Notes: generated by a model not told the origin, from the letters alone. Counted from the stretch's first letter, positions 8,328 to 22,717 are shown. The stretch: 64,000 bases of DNA from Nocardia terrae (GCF_009760405.1 NZ_WRPP01000001.1:372001-436000), one strand, 5' to 3'. A program made the numbers and translations.

Positions 8328-9691
8328 GTGAGAAGACGGATGTCATCGTCGTGGGCGCGGGGCTGGCGGGCCTGACCGCCGCCCGCGAACTGGTCACCGC
8401 GGGACTGAATGTCACTGTCCTGGAAGCCCGTTCGCGCGTCGGCGGTCGTACCGTGAACCACGATCTCGGTGCCGGCCGGGTAGTCGAGGCGGGTGGCCAG
8501 TTCGTCGGCCCCACACAGGATCACATCCTCGGGCTGGCCGGCGAACTCGACGTGCAGACCTTCCCCGCCTACAACGACGGCGCGAGCGTGTACGTGCGCG
8601 GTGATTCCGCACGCCGCTTCTCCGGCGACATACCGCCGGACCTGCCCGCACTCCCGGACCTCGGCGTCGCCATGCACCGCATCAACGCGCTGGCCCGCAC
8701 CGTCCCGGTGGACAAGCCCTGGCGCGCGGACCACGCCCGCAAATGGGACGGCATGACCTTCGAGAGCTGGCTGCGCGGAACCACTCTCACCGACGGCGCG
8801 CTGGACCTGGTGAACGTCTTCCTGGGGTCGGCCTACGGCGGGTCCGCCGCCGACGCCTCGCTGCTGTTCAGCCTGTGGTACATCGCCGGTTTCGGCAACG
8901 AGACCACGCCGGGCACCATCGACCGCGGCATCGGGGTCACCGGCGGCGCGCAGGAATCACGTTTCATCGGTGGCTCCCAGCGGATTTCGGAGCTCATGGC
9001 CGAGCAGTTGGACGGCCGGGTGGCGCTGGATTCCCCGGTGCGGATGATCGAACAGGACGCGCACGGCGTGCGCGTGACCGCCGACTCCGGCGTCTACCGC
9101 GCGGCCCGGGTGATCGTGGCCGTACCGCCCGCTCTCGCCGCGCGCATCGCGTGGCATCCGCTGCTGCCGCCGGAGCAGGACGCGCTGTTCTCCCGCCTGG
9201 CCTTCGGCACCTTGATGAAATGCGAAGCGGTGTACCCGGAACCGTTCTGGCGGGCCGACGGACTCAACGGCCAGGGCGTGTTCCGTGCCGATTCCCCGGT
9301 GTGTTCCATGTTCGACAACACCCCGCCCGACGGCGGCCCCGGTGTGCTGATGGGTTTCGTCGGCGGCGCGCAGTGGCGCAAATGGGCGAACCGGGCGCCC
9401 CGGGAGCGCCGCGGCGCGGTGCTGCGGCAGTTCGCGAAGGTCGTGGGCAAGGACGCGCTGCGGCCGATCGACTACTTCGAAATGGACTGGACCGCAGAGG
9501 AATGGACGCGCGGCGGACCGACCTCGGTCCCCGGCCCCGGCGTGCTGTCGACTCTGGGCGCCTGGCGAGACACCCCGTTCGGCCTCGTGCACTGGGCGGG
9601 CGCCGAGCATGCCGACCACTGGAACGGATTCATGGACGGCGCGGTGCGCTCCGGCCGCGACACCGCCCGCGCCGTCCTCGCGCAGATCTGA
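8324..9691 (+). CDS. flavin monoamine oxidase-family protein
   Basis: A 455-residue FAD amine oxidase. The dinucleotide-binding motif VVGAGLAGLTAAREL is at residues 8-22, followed by LEARSRVGGRT typical of the family. The C-terminal flavin site is seen as WAGAEHADHWNGFMDGAVRSG. There is no signal peptide. It oxidatively deaminates an amine to an imine/aldehyde, ammonia and hydrogen peroxide. GTG 8324 overlaps the kinase stop by four bases (GTGA), so expression is coupled. Pairing with a sugar kinase and aldolase is unusual and suggests the substrate carries an amine, or that the product is a reactive aldehyde. Confidence 0.85.
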   Translation: MSEKTDVIVVGAGLAGLTAARELVTAGLNVTVLEARSRVGGRTVNHDLGAGRVVEAGGQFVGPTQDHILGLAGELDVQTFPAYNDGASVYVRGDSARRFSGDIPPDLPALPDLGVAMHRINALARTVPVDKPWRADHARKWDGMTFESWLRGTTLTDGALDLVNVFLGSAYGGSAADASLLFSLWYIAGFGNETTPGTIDRGIGVTGGAQESRFIGGSQRISELMAEQLDGRVALDSPVRMIEQDAHGVRVTADSGVYRAARVIVAVPPALAARIAWHPLLPPEQDALFSRLAFGTLMKCEAVYPEPFWRADGLNGQGVFRADSPVCSMFDNTPPDGGPGVLMGFVGGAQWRKWANRAPRERRGAVLRQFAKVVGKDALRPIDYFEMDWTAEEWTRGGPTSVPGPGVLSTLGAWRDTPFGLVHWAGAEHADHWNGFMDGAVRSGRDTARAVLAQI

Positions 9692-9704
9692 CGAAAGGCC
9701 CGCC

Positions 9705-10163
9705 ATGCCAAAGCATTTCGAAATCTCCGAACGCGCGGTGATCCCCGCCCCCGTCGAACGGGTGTGGGAGGTCGTCTCCGACACCGCCCGCTACGCCGAA
9801 TGGGTGGCCGCAGTACTGGACGTGACCGACCACCACGGCACCGCCGAGATCGGCAAGACCTACGCCGAGCGCAACCGCACCCTCGGCCCCCTGACCACCC
9901 GATCCGTCTGGACGGTCCGCGAGATCGACCCGCTGCGCCGCCGCGTCGACACCGGCGTCGGCTTCGACCCGCTCCGGGAAATGACCAATATCTTCGAATT
10001 CCGCCCCGTCGACGCCGGAACCGAAATGACCTACGCCGTCCGATACCGCATCGCCCCGGCCCCCTTCGGCCGCCTGCTGCATCGCGTCATCCAACCCGGC
10101 ACCCGCCAAGGCATGCAGGCTTCGATGTCCAACCTGGCCGACCTGCTCATCGCGGAAGGCTGA
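9705..10163 (+). CDS. SRPBCC-family protein (polyketide cyclase/START-like)
   Basis: A 152-residue helix-grip protein. It opens with the typical strand FEISERAVIPAPVERVWEVV and ends in a long helix region (RLLHRVIQPGTRQGM). The fold makes a deep pocket for a hydrophobic ligand, and catalytic residues vary. It starts 13 bp after the amine oxidase stop and is the last gene of the operon. It may bind or cyclise the amine oxidase product, but nothing in the sequence proves this. It converges with ppgK, with 18 bp between stops. Confidence 0.75.
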   Translation: MPKHFEISERAVIPAPVERVWEVVSDTARYAEWVAAVLDVTDHHGTAEIGKTYAERNRTLGPLTTRSVWTVREIDPLRRRVDTGVGFDPLREMTNIFEFRPVDAGTEMTYAVRYRIAPAPFGRLLHRVIQPGTRQGMQASMSNLADLLIAEG

Positions 10164-10181
10164 CCCACCCGGTTCAGCGGT

Positions 10182-10919
10182 TCACGCGGGCGTCGCGGCC
10201 ATGGCGGCGCCCACGATACCGGCGTCGTTGCGCATGGCGGCAGGCACGATCTGGGCCCGGACACCCTCGATCAGCGGAACGAATTTGTCGGCCTTCTTAC
10301 TGATCCCACCGCCGATGATGATCAACTCCGGCGACAGCAACGCCTCCATATGCTGCAAATACTCCTGAACCCGCCCCGCCCACTTACCCCAGCTCAAGTC
10401 GTGCAACTCGCGGGCCTGCTCGGAGACGCGCCGCTCGGCGTCGTGCCCCCGAAGATGGACATGCCCGAACTCGGTGTTCGCCACCAACTTCCCGTCAGTG
10501 AACAGAGCACTGCCCACCCCGGTCCCGAAGGTCAGCACCAGCACGGTCCCGGTGATCCCCTTCCCGGCACCGAACACCATCTCCGCGATCCCAGCCGCGT
10601 CGGCGTCGTTCAACACCTCGACCGGCTGTCCGGCCGCATTGCTCAACAAATCGCGCGCGTTCATCCCGATCCAGGCCGGATCGAGATTCGCCGCTGTGCG
10701 TGTTTCCCCACCCGCGACCACGCCGGGGAATGTGACGCCGATCGGGCCGGTCCAGCCGAACTCGGAAGTCAACTGCCGGACAACATCCGCCACCGCCTCC
10801 GGTTCCGCCGGCCGCGGCGTCTCGATCCTCTTCCGCTCCGCCAAGAGCGTCCCAGCGACCACGTCGACGGGAGCCGCCTTGATACCCGTTCCGCCGATAT
10901 CGATTCCGAGCGCGCGCAT
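10182..10919 (-). CDS. ppgK: polyphosphate glucokinase
   Basis: A 245-residue ROK-family kinase closely matching mycobacterial PpgK. It has [10 protein letters not shown] (phosphate-binding), [19 protein letters not shown] (catalytic Asp in NDAD), [10 protein letters not shown] and the [10 protein letters not shown] segment typical of the polyphosphate-using subgroup. It phosphorylates glucose using polyphosphate or ATP. ATG 10919 gives the normal family N-terminus. A longer frame upstream is rejected because the extra residues are unrelated to the family. The gene diverges from the vWA gene across 372 bp. Confidence 0.92.
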   Translation of the reverse strand: MRALGIDIGGTGIKAAPVDVVAGTLLAERKRIETPRPAEPEAVADVVRQLTSEFGWTGPIGVTFPGVVAGGETRTAANLDPAWIGMNARDLLSNAAGQPVEVLNDADAAGIAEMVFGAGKGITGTVLVLTFGTGVGSALFTDGKLVANTEFGHVHLRGHDAERRVSEQARELHDLSWGKWAGRVQEYLQHMEALLSPELIIIGGGISKKADKFVPLIEGVRAQIVPAAMRNDAGIVGAAMAATPA

Positions 10920-11291
10920 GGCGATACCGTAGCCGCCCGATCGCGATCCCGGACAGAGCCACGCAGCGCGCCGGGACATTGGACTCCGCCCTGGCCATTC
11001 CCAGGATGATTGATTCGTTTCGATATTCTCGGTCTGCTGTACCAAAGTCGAAACAGTCATGCGGCCGCCAGCTGATTCGGTATTCGATCATCGAATCGGA
11101 GTGAACTAGGCAAAAGGGACAGAAGGGTTTTCGGCAAGATAACCGGATTGCATCGAAAAGGGAAATCCCGCGAGACCACTGCTGCATTCGCTCGCACGGG
11201 TCTCGAACACCGGCCTACCGTAGTAGGTCTTCGGCCCTCGGGGTTCGCTCGGCAGAACTGTCTCCCGAGGGGGATTTCGAAAGGGGGGATC
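10920..11291. other. 372-bp divergent intergenic region
   Basis: No gene is supported between ppgK and the vWA gene. It must hold both promoters. Visible symmetry elements are the palindrome at 11082-11096, an inverted pair CGAGACC (11171-11177) / GGTCTCG (11199-11205), and a small dyad CCTAC-cgta-GTAGG (11214-11227). The last two lie 65-120 bp before the vWA start. A GGGGG ribosome site precedes ATG 11292. Short frames through the region are not protein-like. Confidence 0.5.
11082..11096. promoter_or_regulatory. 15-bp perfect palindrome, operator candidate
   Basis: ATTCGATCATCGAAT has perfect seven-base arms around a single C. It is AT-rich against a GC-rich background and lies between the divergent ppgK and vWA-cassette promoters. 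A dimeric regulator could use it, but none is encoded next door. Confidence 0.45.
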
Positions 11292-11972
11292 ATGCCGGAG
11301 GTAAAGGGAGTATTGCTGCCCGCCTATGTGCTGGCCGACGAATCCGGCTCGATGGGGCCGTTCCGGGGCGACCTGTACAACGGGCTGGTGTCACTGTGCG
11401 AAGGCTTGCGCGCGGAGCCCATGATCGCCGCCAAACTGCGGCTGGCCATCCTCGGGTTCTCCGACGACGTCCAGGTCCGCCTGGCTATCGCCGATATGCG
11501 GGTGCAGACCGCGCTACCGCAGGTTGTCATTCGCGGATTGACCAACTATCAGGCGGTTTTCGACGATCTGCTACGTCGTATCCCCGACGATGTGCAATGG
11601 CTGCGCGGGGAGGGCTACAAAGTGCACCGCCCCGTCGTCTTCATGCTCAGCGACGGTCAGCCGACCGATGGCGGCGCCTGGCGTGGACCGCATGCTGTGC
11701 TGACCGACAAGTCCCGGACCGCGGCCGCTCCCAACATCATCGCGTGTGGCATCGGCGATGCCGAGCCGATGACGATGGTCGAAGTTGCGACCCGGCCCGA
11801 ATTCGCATTCCTCGCCAAACCGGGTGTGGATATCGGCCAGGCGATCGCGGAATTCTTCCACGCCTTGACCGCGAGCCTGGTCGCCTCGGGTATCGCATTG
11901 AATTCTGGTACGCCGCAGCTGGTTATCAACAGGCCGGACCAGTTCACCTTGGCGATCGACGAGGTAGGTTAG
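11292..11972 (+). CDS. vWA-domain protein, TerY-like (triad member 1)
   Basis: A 226-residue protein made almost wholly of one von Willebrand A domain. The metal-ion-dependent adhesion site is intact: DESGS gives Asp16, Ser18 and Ser20, the Thr is in GLTNY, and the Asp is in MLSDGQPTD. No membrane segment or signal is present, so it is cytoplasmic. The size and the PP2C and kinase genes immediately downstream match the TerY-P triad known from comparative genomics. There the vWA protein is thought to serve as scaffold or phosphorylation target. It is separated from the PP2C start by 2 bp. Confidence 0.88.
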   Translation: MPEVKGVLLPAYVLADESGSMGPFRGDLYNGLVSLCEGLRAEPMIAAKLRLAILGFSDDVQVRLAIADMRVQTALPQVVIRGLTNYQAVFDDLLRRIPDDVQWLRGEGYKVHRPVVFMLSDGQPTDGGAWRGPHAVLTDKSRTAAAPNIIACGIGDAEPMTMVEVATRPEFAFLAKPGVDIGQAIAEFFHALTASLVASGIALNSGTPQLVINRPDQFTLAIDEVG

Positions 11973-11974
11973 CG

Positions 11975-12952
11975 ATGTCGCTGCTGCGGCGGCGCAACCC
12001 GGCCGAGGACATCACGCCGGAAGCAGATGACCGCGATGTCCCCGCCGTCGCGCCCTCGGCCGATATCGCGCCCACCCCCGACCCCTGGCAGCCGATCGCG
12101 GTCGACGAGGCCGGGCCGGTATTCGAGGCGCGTCCGCCAACGGGCCCCGATTGCTTCGACTTCCCGGACACCGAATGTGACGGCTGGTCCACGTCGACGG
12201 CCACCCTGCGCTATGCGTCCGTGCGCGGAGCGCGACATCGCTATCACTCCGAGCCGCGCCAGGATTCGGTGCGGGCCGCGTTGCACGCGCCCAGTGAGTC
12301 GCTCGTATTCGCGGTCGCCGACGGGGTGTCCAGCGCGACCATCGCGCACCGCGGCGCGCACAAGGTGTGCGAGGTCGCGGTCGGCCGGATGCTGCACTGT
12401 CTGTCGGCCGACGCGCGCTGGGCCGATTTCGACGGACTGGCGAGGTATTGCGTGGGAAGTCTGCGGAAGCTGGCGAGCTGGCGGCTTCGCGAGGAGAGTC
12501 CGGCCCCGCCCGAGATCGCCAAACTCTACGCGACCACGCTGGTGGCAGGGCTGGTATGGCCGCACTCGAATGGCCTTGTCGCGGAGCTGTTCCGGATCGG
12601 CGACTCCAGCGCCTGGATCTTGGACCGCGCCTCGGGCCGCTATCTCGACCTGTTCGATTCCGGAGCCGACGAACCCCTCGACGTGGTGTCCACCGCGGTC
12701 ACCCCGCTGCCGCACCTACCGGAGCGGGTGGAAACGGTGACCCGCCAACTGACCCCGGCGCAGGTGTTGCTGGTCGGCACCGACGGCTTCGGGCTGCCCC
12801 TCGGAGACGGCGACGGTCTGATCGGCACCCTGTTCGCCCGCCATCTCGACTCACCGCCGACCCCGAGCTGGCTGGCGCACGTGCTCGACTTCTCTCGCGC
12901 GACCTTCGACGACGACCGGACGCTACTGGCGGTCTGGCCTCGTGATCCGTAG
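11975..12952 (+). CDS. PP2C-type Ser/Thr phosphatase (triad member 2)
   Basis: A 325-residue protein with an acidic N-terminal tail of about 75 residues followed by a PP2C domain. Metal-binding aspartates expected of the family are visible in AVADGVSSA, in LLVGTDGFGLP and in the terminal TFDDDRTLLAV. The N-terminal strand RYHSEPRQDS matches the usual region before the first Asp. It should reverse phosphorylation by the kinase encoded 8 bp downstream. Spacing to both neighbours is under 10 bp, so the triad is one transcription unit. Confidence 0.85.
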   Translation: MSLLRRRNPAEDITPEADDRDVPAVAPSADIAPTPDPWQPIAVDEAGPVFEARPPTGPDCFDFPDTECDGWSTSTATLRYASVRGARHRYHSEPRQDSVRAALHAPSESLVFAVADGVSSATIAHRGAHKVCEVAVGRMLHCLSADARWADFDGLARYCVGSLRKLASWRLREESPAPPEIAKLYATTLVAGLVWPHSNGLVAELFRIGDSSAWILDRASGRYLDLFDSGADEPLDVVSTAVTPLPHLPERVETVTRQLTPAQVLLVGTDGFGLPLGDGDGLIGTLFARHLDSPPTPSWLAHVLDFSRATFDDDRTLLAVWPRDP

Positions 12953-12960
12953 GGGGCACA

Positions 12961-14502
12961 ATGACTTCCGCCCAGACGCGAACCGTCGACCGCAGCGCCC
13001 TCGTACTCGGGAAGCGGCTGGGCCAGGGCGGTCAGGGGTCCGTCTACGAGGTGACCAACCGCAAGTTCACGGTCGGTCCGGGACCGGCCTGGGAGGTCGT
13101 GTTCAAGGAGTACGACGCGGCCCTGCTGCCCTCGCTGAATGCTGCGGCGCTGCACGCGATGGTGGATCTGCTCTTCGACATGAGCGCGACCGAAGGCGCG
13201 TGGCTGTGCGAACGGGCGGCGTGGCCCGCCGCGGTCGTGGAGGACCAGAACCAGGTGTGCGGATTTCTGATGCGCGCCGTGCCCGAGGCGTTCCGGTTCG
13301 ATCTGCGCAGCCTGTCCGGCGCCGCGTCGACCTCGCGGCGGTTGGCGAACTTCGAATACCTGCTCAATGACGACGCCTATATCTCCGGAATCGGGCTCAG
13401 TATCAGCGATTCGGATCGGCTGGCGCTGCTCGCCGACCTGTCGGCGACGCTGTCCCGGTTGCATCGGCTGGGCATCGTGGTCGGCGATCTGTCCCCGAAG
13501 AATCTGCTGTTTCGGACGAAACCGGACGCGGGCTGCTTTCTGCTGGACTGCGATGCCATGCGGCTGCGCGGCGCGAGCGTGCTGCCACAGGCCGAAACCC
13601 CCGACTGGCAGCTGCCCTCCGGGGAAGAGAAGGCGACCAGGCAGGGCGATATCTACAAGCTGGGACTGCTCGCGGCTCGGCTGTTCGAACGCAATCAGAC
13701 CAGCACCGATCCGGCGGCGCTCACCGCGGTGAGCCCCACTCTGGGCAACCTCGCACAGGCCAGTCTGGTGGCGGAACCGCCGCGACGGCCCAGCCCGTCG
13801 CAGTGGACCGAATTGCTCACCGTCACCATCCCGACCATTCGCGTGAAGCCACCGCCCGTCCAGACGCCGCTGGTGCGGACGCCATGGCAACGGCAGCCAA
13901 CCGGAGGCGGGCCCGCGCCCGCCCCGTTACCGCTCAGCTCCATCCTGCTCGGTGTCGCCGTCGTCGTGATCGTCGCGTTGGTGGTGGTACTGCTGGCCAC
14001 CCGCTCGCATCCCACCCATGACGGCGGCACGTCCGCGATCACGACGGTGGCTGGGCAACGCGAGTTCTCATCGACCTACAGGTACACGACCACGACGCCC
14101 GCGCCGGTGAGCCTGGTGGGCATCGTGGAGCTCGCGCCCGCACTCGCCGGCGATTCGCGCGCGATCGCGGTGGCCACCACACTGAACACCTATTTCAGTG
14201 GAATCAACAGCGGGAACTACGACGCGGCCATCAACGAGCTGGACCCGTCATTGCGCGGCAATCGGGCCACCTTCGCGGACGGCTGGGCTACCTCTTCCGA
14301 CCGCAATATCGAAGTGCTCGAGGTCGATTCGGGGCCGTCCGCGCGAGTCACCTTCCAGAGCACCCAGGCGGCGGGCCGCGGTCCGCGCGGGTTGGAGGAT
14401 GCGACCTGCGTGAACTGGGATCTGCTGTACACGTTCAGCCAACCCGGCAGTGAATACCTGATCTACCATTCCAGCCCGGTCACCGGGCCCACCGCCTGCT
14501 GA
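12961..14502 (+). CDS. membrane-anchored Ser/Thr protein kinase (triad member 3)
   Basis: A 513-residue kinase. The glycine loop GQGGQGSV is at 21-28 and the probable ATP-anchoring Lys is Lys49 in VVFKE. The catalytic loop reads GDLSPKN with Asp176 and Asn181; Gly replaces the usual His before it. The metal motif is DCD (196-198) instead of DFG. A Pro-rich linker leads to one membrane helix (327-346) and about 165 extracytoplasmic residues containing two Cys. Catalytic residues are intact, so activity is expected. The external domain is not one I recognise and may be a sensor. Kinase plus PP2C plus vWA is the TerY-P arrangement. Confidence 0.88.
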   Translation: MTSAQTRTVDRSALVLGKRLGQGGQGSVYEVTNRKFTVGPGPAWEVVFKEYDAALLPSLNAAALHAMVDLLFDMSATEGAWLCERAAWPAAVVEDQNQVCGFLMRAVPEAFRFDLRSLSGAASTSRRLANFEYLLNDDAYISGIGLSISDSDRLALLADLSATLSRLHRLGIVVGDLSPKNLLFRTKPDAGCFLLDCDAMRLRGASVLPQAETPDWQLPSGEEKATRQGDIYKLGLLAARLFERNQTSTDPAALTAVSPTLGNLAQASLVAEPPRRPSPSQWTELLTVTIPTIRVKPPPVQTPLVRTPWQRQPTGGGPAPAPLPLSSILLGVAVVVIVALVVVLLATRSHPTHDGGTSAITTVAGQREFSSTYRYTTTTPAPVSLVGIVELAPALAGDSRAIAVATTLNTYFSGINSGNYDAAINELDPSLRGNRATFADGWATSSDRNIEVLEVDSGPSARVTFQSTQAAGRGPRGLEDATCVNWDLLYTFSQPGSEYLIYHSSPVTGPTAC

Positions 14503-14550
14503 TCACGAAACACTGTCGGCCACAGAACAATTCATGGAGCGGAGGGGGAA

Positions 14551-16080
14551 ATGTCAACCTGGAGCACCAATCCGAGCAGCGCCCCGGCCGGGGCCACGAC
14601 CCGTTATCCGGCCGGTTCGGCCGCGCCATCCCGGGTAGCGGCGGGTCCGGCCCCGACCCCGTCCAGACGCACCGCATCGGTCTCGACGCGCACCTCTGCC
14701 GCCACCCGATATCTCTGTGTCGCAGTACATCTCGACAGCAAGTTGGCTCGCGCCGTGATCGAGCGCATCCTCGAGGAGCCCCGGCTGGCCATCACCCGCT
14801 CCCCGGCGGTAGACGAGGTGACAGTCTGTCTACACGCCGTCGCGGCGAGCCGCAGGCAGGCGGTGCGTGACGGCGCGTTGATCGGCGCGCTGTGGCTGGC
14901 CCTGGCCGGGCTGAACGGGTTTCCGCGGTGGATTCCTCTGATCGGGCTCGCGGTTGTGCTGGCCTGGGCAGCCGTCTTCACGGAGGCGTACATAGCCTCC
15001 TGGGGCACCATCGCGCACAGTCTGCGTAAGGACAATTTCGCCAACTCCTCGCCGCCGCCCGCCCCGACCGACCGGGTCCGCCAGCAGATAGCCCGCGTAT
15101 CCGCCGCCGCCACCGGCAATGTGACGGTCTATCGGGGGTACAACCCGTTCGGAGGGCACGGCTGGATACGGGCCGGGTGGTCACTGGCATTGGACACGAC
15201 CAAGCCGCGCGATCCGGCCAAGCCGGTCGTACCGTTCACCGCGGCGGAGCTGAACGCCCGGCTGAGCGTCGATGTCTCCCAGCTCGACATTCCGGGTTTG
15301 AGCGTAGGTGATCGGTTGCTGGTCAACGGTTCCGACGTACACGACGATCAGCGTTTCGTCCCCGACCCGTACGGCGCGCCGGTCGCGTGGACGGATCAGG
15401 CCACCCTTTCCGCATTGATGACGCAGCCGGAGGATCGCGCACGGCCCTATCTCACCGCCGAAATCATCTGCTGGGATGGCGAACTGGTGTGGTCTGCGTT
15501 CGTCCGGCTGGTGGTGAACGACAATTCGCTGTTCGTCGAGACGAATTACACGGTGTTGCCGCCGTTTCGGCCCGGGTTCTACACGATCGACGATCTGCTG
15601 GCCCGCCCGACAGTGGGTCAGATCGTGCGGCTGGGGTGGCGCTGCGGGATGCGGTTGCCGAAGGCCATGCTGGACTGCATCCCCGGCGCTTCGACCCACC
15701 TGTTCGCCGGAGTCCGCTGCTGGCGTAACGACCGCCGGGATCGGCGCCTGATTCGTGAACTGTCCCGATTCCATCACGGCGCGTTGTTCAGTCCCCGCGA
15801 GGCCGCCGCGAACGGGGACTCGACCGGGGTCGTCTATCACCGCTACTTCCAGAGTCTCGACGAGCAGATGGTCATGAAGATCGTCGACAAGCGAATCTTC
15901 AACACACTCATCGACTTTCTGTCGAGCAAGAATGTCGACCCCGACGAGCTGAAGCGGCGCAGTGAGCACATCATCAACAACAGCAGCGTGTCGATCGGCG
16001 GCGACGTGCACATGACCAACTCGGCGCTCGGCGGCTCGACCGCGGTGAGCGGTTCGTCCACCTTCTCCGGCAGTACATAG
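14551..16080 (+). CDS. two-helix membrane protein ending in an IGGDV motif
   Basis: A 509-residue protein I cannot place in a named family. A Ser/Thr/Ala-rich N-terminus (1-55) precedes a small domain (55-105). Two membrane helices follow at about 108-125 and 128-150, then a cytoplasmic domain of about 320 residues containing PFGGHGWIRAGWSL and WRCGMRLPKAMLD. The last 40 residues read NSSVSIGGDVHMTNSALGG, then a Ser/Thr/Gly-rich tail. The same motif opens the next protein. GGAGCGGAGG precedes the ATG. It lies 48 bp after the kinase and is probably in the same operon, so it may be a target or effector of the triad. Confidence 0.75.
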   Translation: MSTWSTNPSSAPAGATTRYPAGSAAPSRVAAGPAPTPSRRTASVSTRTSAATRYLCVAVHLDSKLARAVIERILEEPRLAITRSPAVDEVTVCLHAVAASRRQAVRDGALIGALWLALAGLNGFPRWIPLIGLAVVLAWAAVFTEAYIASWGTIAHSLRKDNFANSSPPPAPTDRVRQQIARVSAAATGNVTVYRGYNPFGGHGWIRAGWSLALDTTKPRDPAKPVVPFTAAELNARLSVDVSQLDIPGLSVGDRLLVNGSDVHDDQRFVPDPYGAPVAWTDQATLSALMTQPEDRARPYLTAEIICWDGELVWSAFVRLVVNDNSLFVETNYTVLPPFRPGFYTIDDLLARPTVGQIVRLGWRCGMRLPKAMLDCIPGASTHLFAGVRCWRNDRRDRRLIRELSRFHHGALFSPREAAANGDSTGVVYHRYFQSLDEQMVMKIVDKRIFNTLIDFLSSKNVDPDELKRRSEHIINNSSVSIGGDVHMTNSALGGSTAVSGSSTFSGST

Positions 16081-16128
16081 CGACGAACTCCCCTGTAGCA
16101 AAAGGCAATTCAGCGAGAGGAATGATTC

Positions 16129-16506
16129 ATGCAGCGAGACGAGTCCTCCGCGGTACACATCGGCGGCGACGTCACCATGACCGGTTCGGCGCTGGCGGGC
16201 CGGGATGCCCAGATTGTCCACGCCGACCACGGCGCGGCGGTGACCGTCGCATCCGAACCGGCGGCGATCCACCGCGCCCTGATCGACCTCGCCGACCAGA
16301 TCCGCAACACCGCGACACCGCTCCCGAACACCGTCGAACTGGCCGACACCGTTGAGCATGCCGCGGCCGAGGTGACCCGCGAACGGCCGAACCGCACCAT
16401 GCTCTCCGCGCTCATGCACACCGTGGCCAAGTCCGTCGGCGCGGCCGGCACGCTGGCCCGCACCGTCACCGCGATCCAGACCGCGATCGACGGCCTGTTC
16501 GGCTGA
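16129..16506 (+). CDS. small protein with N-terminal IGGDV motif
   Basis: A 125-residue cytoplasmic protein. Residues 6-25 read SSAVHIGGDVTMTGSALAGR, matching the tail of the preceding membrane protein. The rest is a helical segment with an amphipathic C-terminus (TMLSALMHTVAKSVGAAG). Short Gly-rich GDV strands of this sort occur in bacterial conflict and signalling proteins, where they may mediate assembly. That role here is inference. A GAGAGG site precedes ATG 16129, which lies 48 bp after the upstream stop. It closes the cassette just before a tRNA gene on the other strand. Confidence 0.7.
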   Translation: MQRDESSAVHIGGDVTMTGSALAGRDAQIVHADHGAAVTVASEPAAIHRALIDLADQIRNTATPLPNTVELADTVEHAAAEVTRERPNRTMLSALMHTVAKSVGAAGTLARTVTAIQTAIDGLFG

Positions 16507-16534
16507 GCGCTCGGCCGAAAGAACATGGCCAACG

Positions 16535-16571
16535 AAAATGGCCTTCGACCCGGAACAGGTCGAAGGCCATT
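16535..16571 (-). terminator. terminator of tRNA-Lys copy 1
   Basis: A perfect 14-bp stem (AATGGCCTTCGACC with its complement) and 7-nt loop lie directly 3' of the tRNA, read on the minus strand. TTTTCG follows, so it has the U-run of an intrinsic terminator in the tRNA direction. It may also block read-through from the vWA cassette. Confidence 0.75.
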
Positions 16572-16574
16572 CTG

Positions 16575-16650
<76 letters not shown>

Positions 16651-16720
16651 GTACCGGAATGCGGTGCGGAGAGCAGAGTAGCAGGGGTGGGGGTCGGAAT
16701 CCGAATCGGCTGGAAACGGG

Positions 16721-16751
16721 GACGCCCCGACAGCGGGGCTGTCGGGGCGTC
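16721..16751 (-). terminator. hairpin terminator of the carboxylase gene
   Basis: GACGCCCCGACAG and its perfect complement flank a CGGGG loop, making a 13-bp stem that ends 21 bp past the carboxylase stop. There is no strong U-run, as is common for actinobacterial terminators. Confidence 0.6.
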
Positions 16752-16772
16752 GGCTGTCGGCCGGGGCCGGGG

Positions 16773-22241
<5,469 letters not shown>

Positions 22242-22411
22242 CGCCTGCTCCCTCCATTGCGTTGCATTGGCCCGGTCGGGCGACGTTGCGACTGCCGGTC
22301 CCGGGTAGTCTGCACCGTTGCCACGTACGCCTACCACCCCGATAGGGGGTTACTCGTACGTATTCGTTTAAATCTTTCTCCGACGGCGCGTCTGTGTGGA
22401 AGGCGATACGT

Positions 22412-22717
22412 GTGACCGACATTCTCGACGTACTGCACTCCCGCTGGGCCGAGTCCGCCGCCGAGGCGATCGTGACCGGCGAAGATCATCCGACCCTGAC
22501 CTTCACGACGCACGAAGTAGCGGACCTCATCGATTACATCGCGAATCTGCGCCGCGATGTTGTCGACGCGGTGGCGGCCTTCGAGCGCATCCATCTCGCG
22601 CTGGACCAGCACACGGCCCACCCGGAAGCCCGAGCGCGCCAGGCCTGCACCATCGCCCGCTACGCCGCCGAGCGACTGACGGCCTCGCGTCAGAAGTTGC
22701 CGGGACCGCCGGGGTAG
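22412..22717 (+). CDS. small conserved-type protein of unknown function
   Basis: A 101-residue soluble, mostly helical protein beginning VTDILDVLHSRWAESAAEAI, with a His/Ala-rich middle (ALDQHTAHPEARARQ). GTG 22412 is preceded by GGAAGG. It diverges from the carboxylase gene across 170 bp, and its 3' end overlaps the convergent membrane-protein gene by 28 bp. I recognise no domain. The helical pattern could form a small dimer. Confidence 0.55.
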   Translation: MTDILDVLHSRWAESAAEAIVTGEDHPTLTFTTHEVADLIDYIANLRRDVVDAVAAFERIHLALDQHTAHPEARARQACTIARYAAERLTASRQKLPGPPG

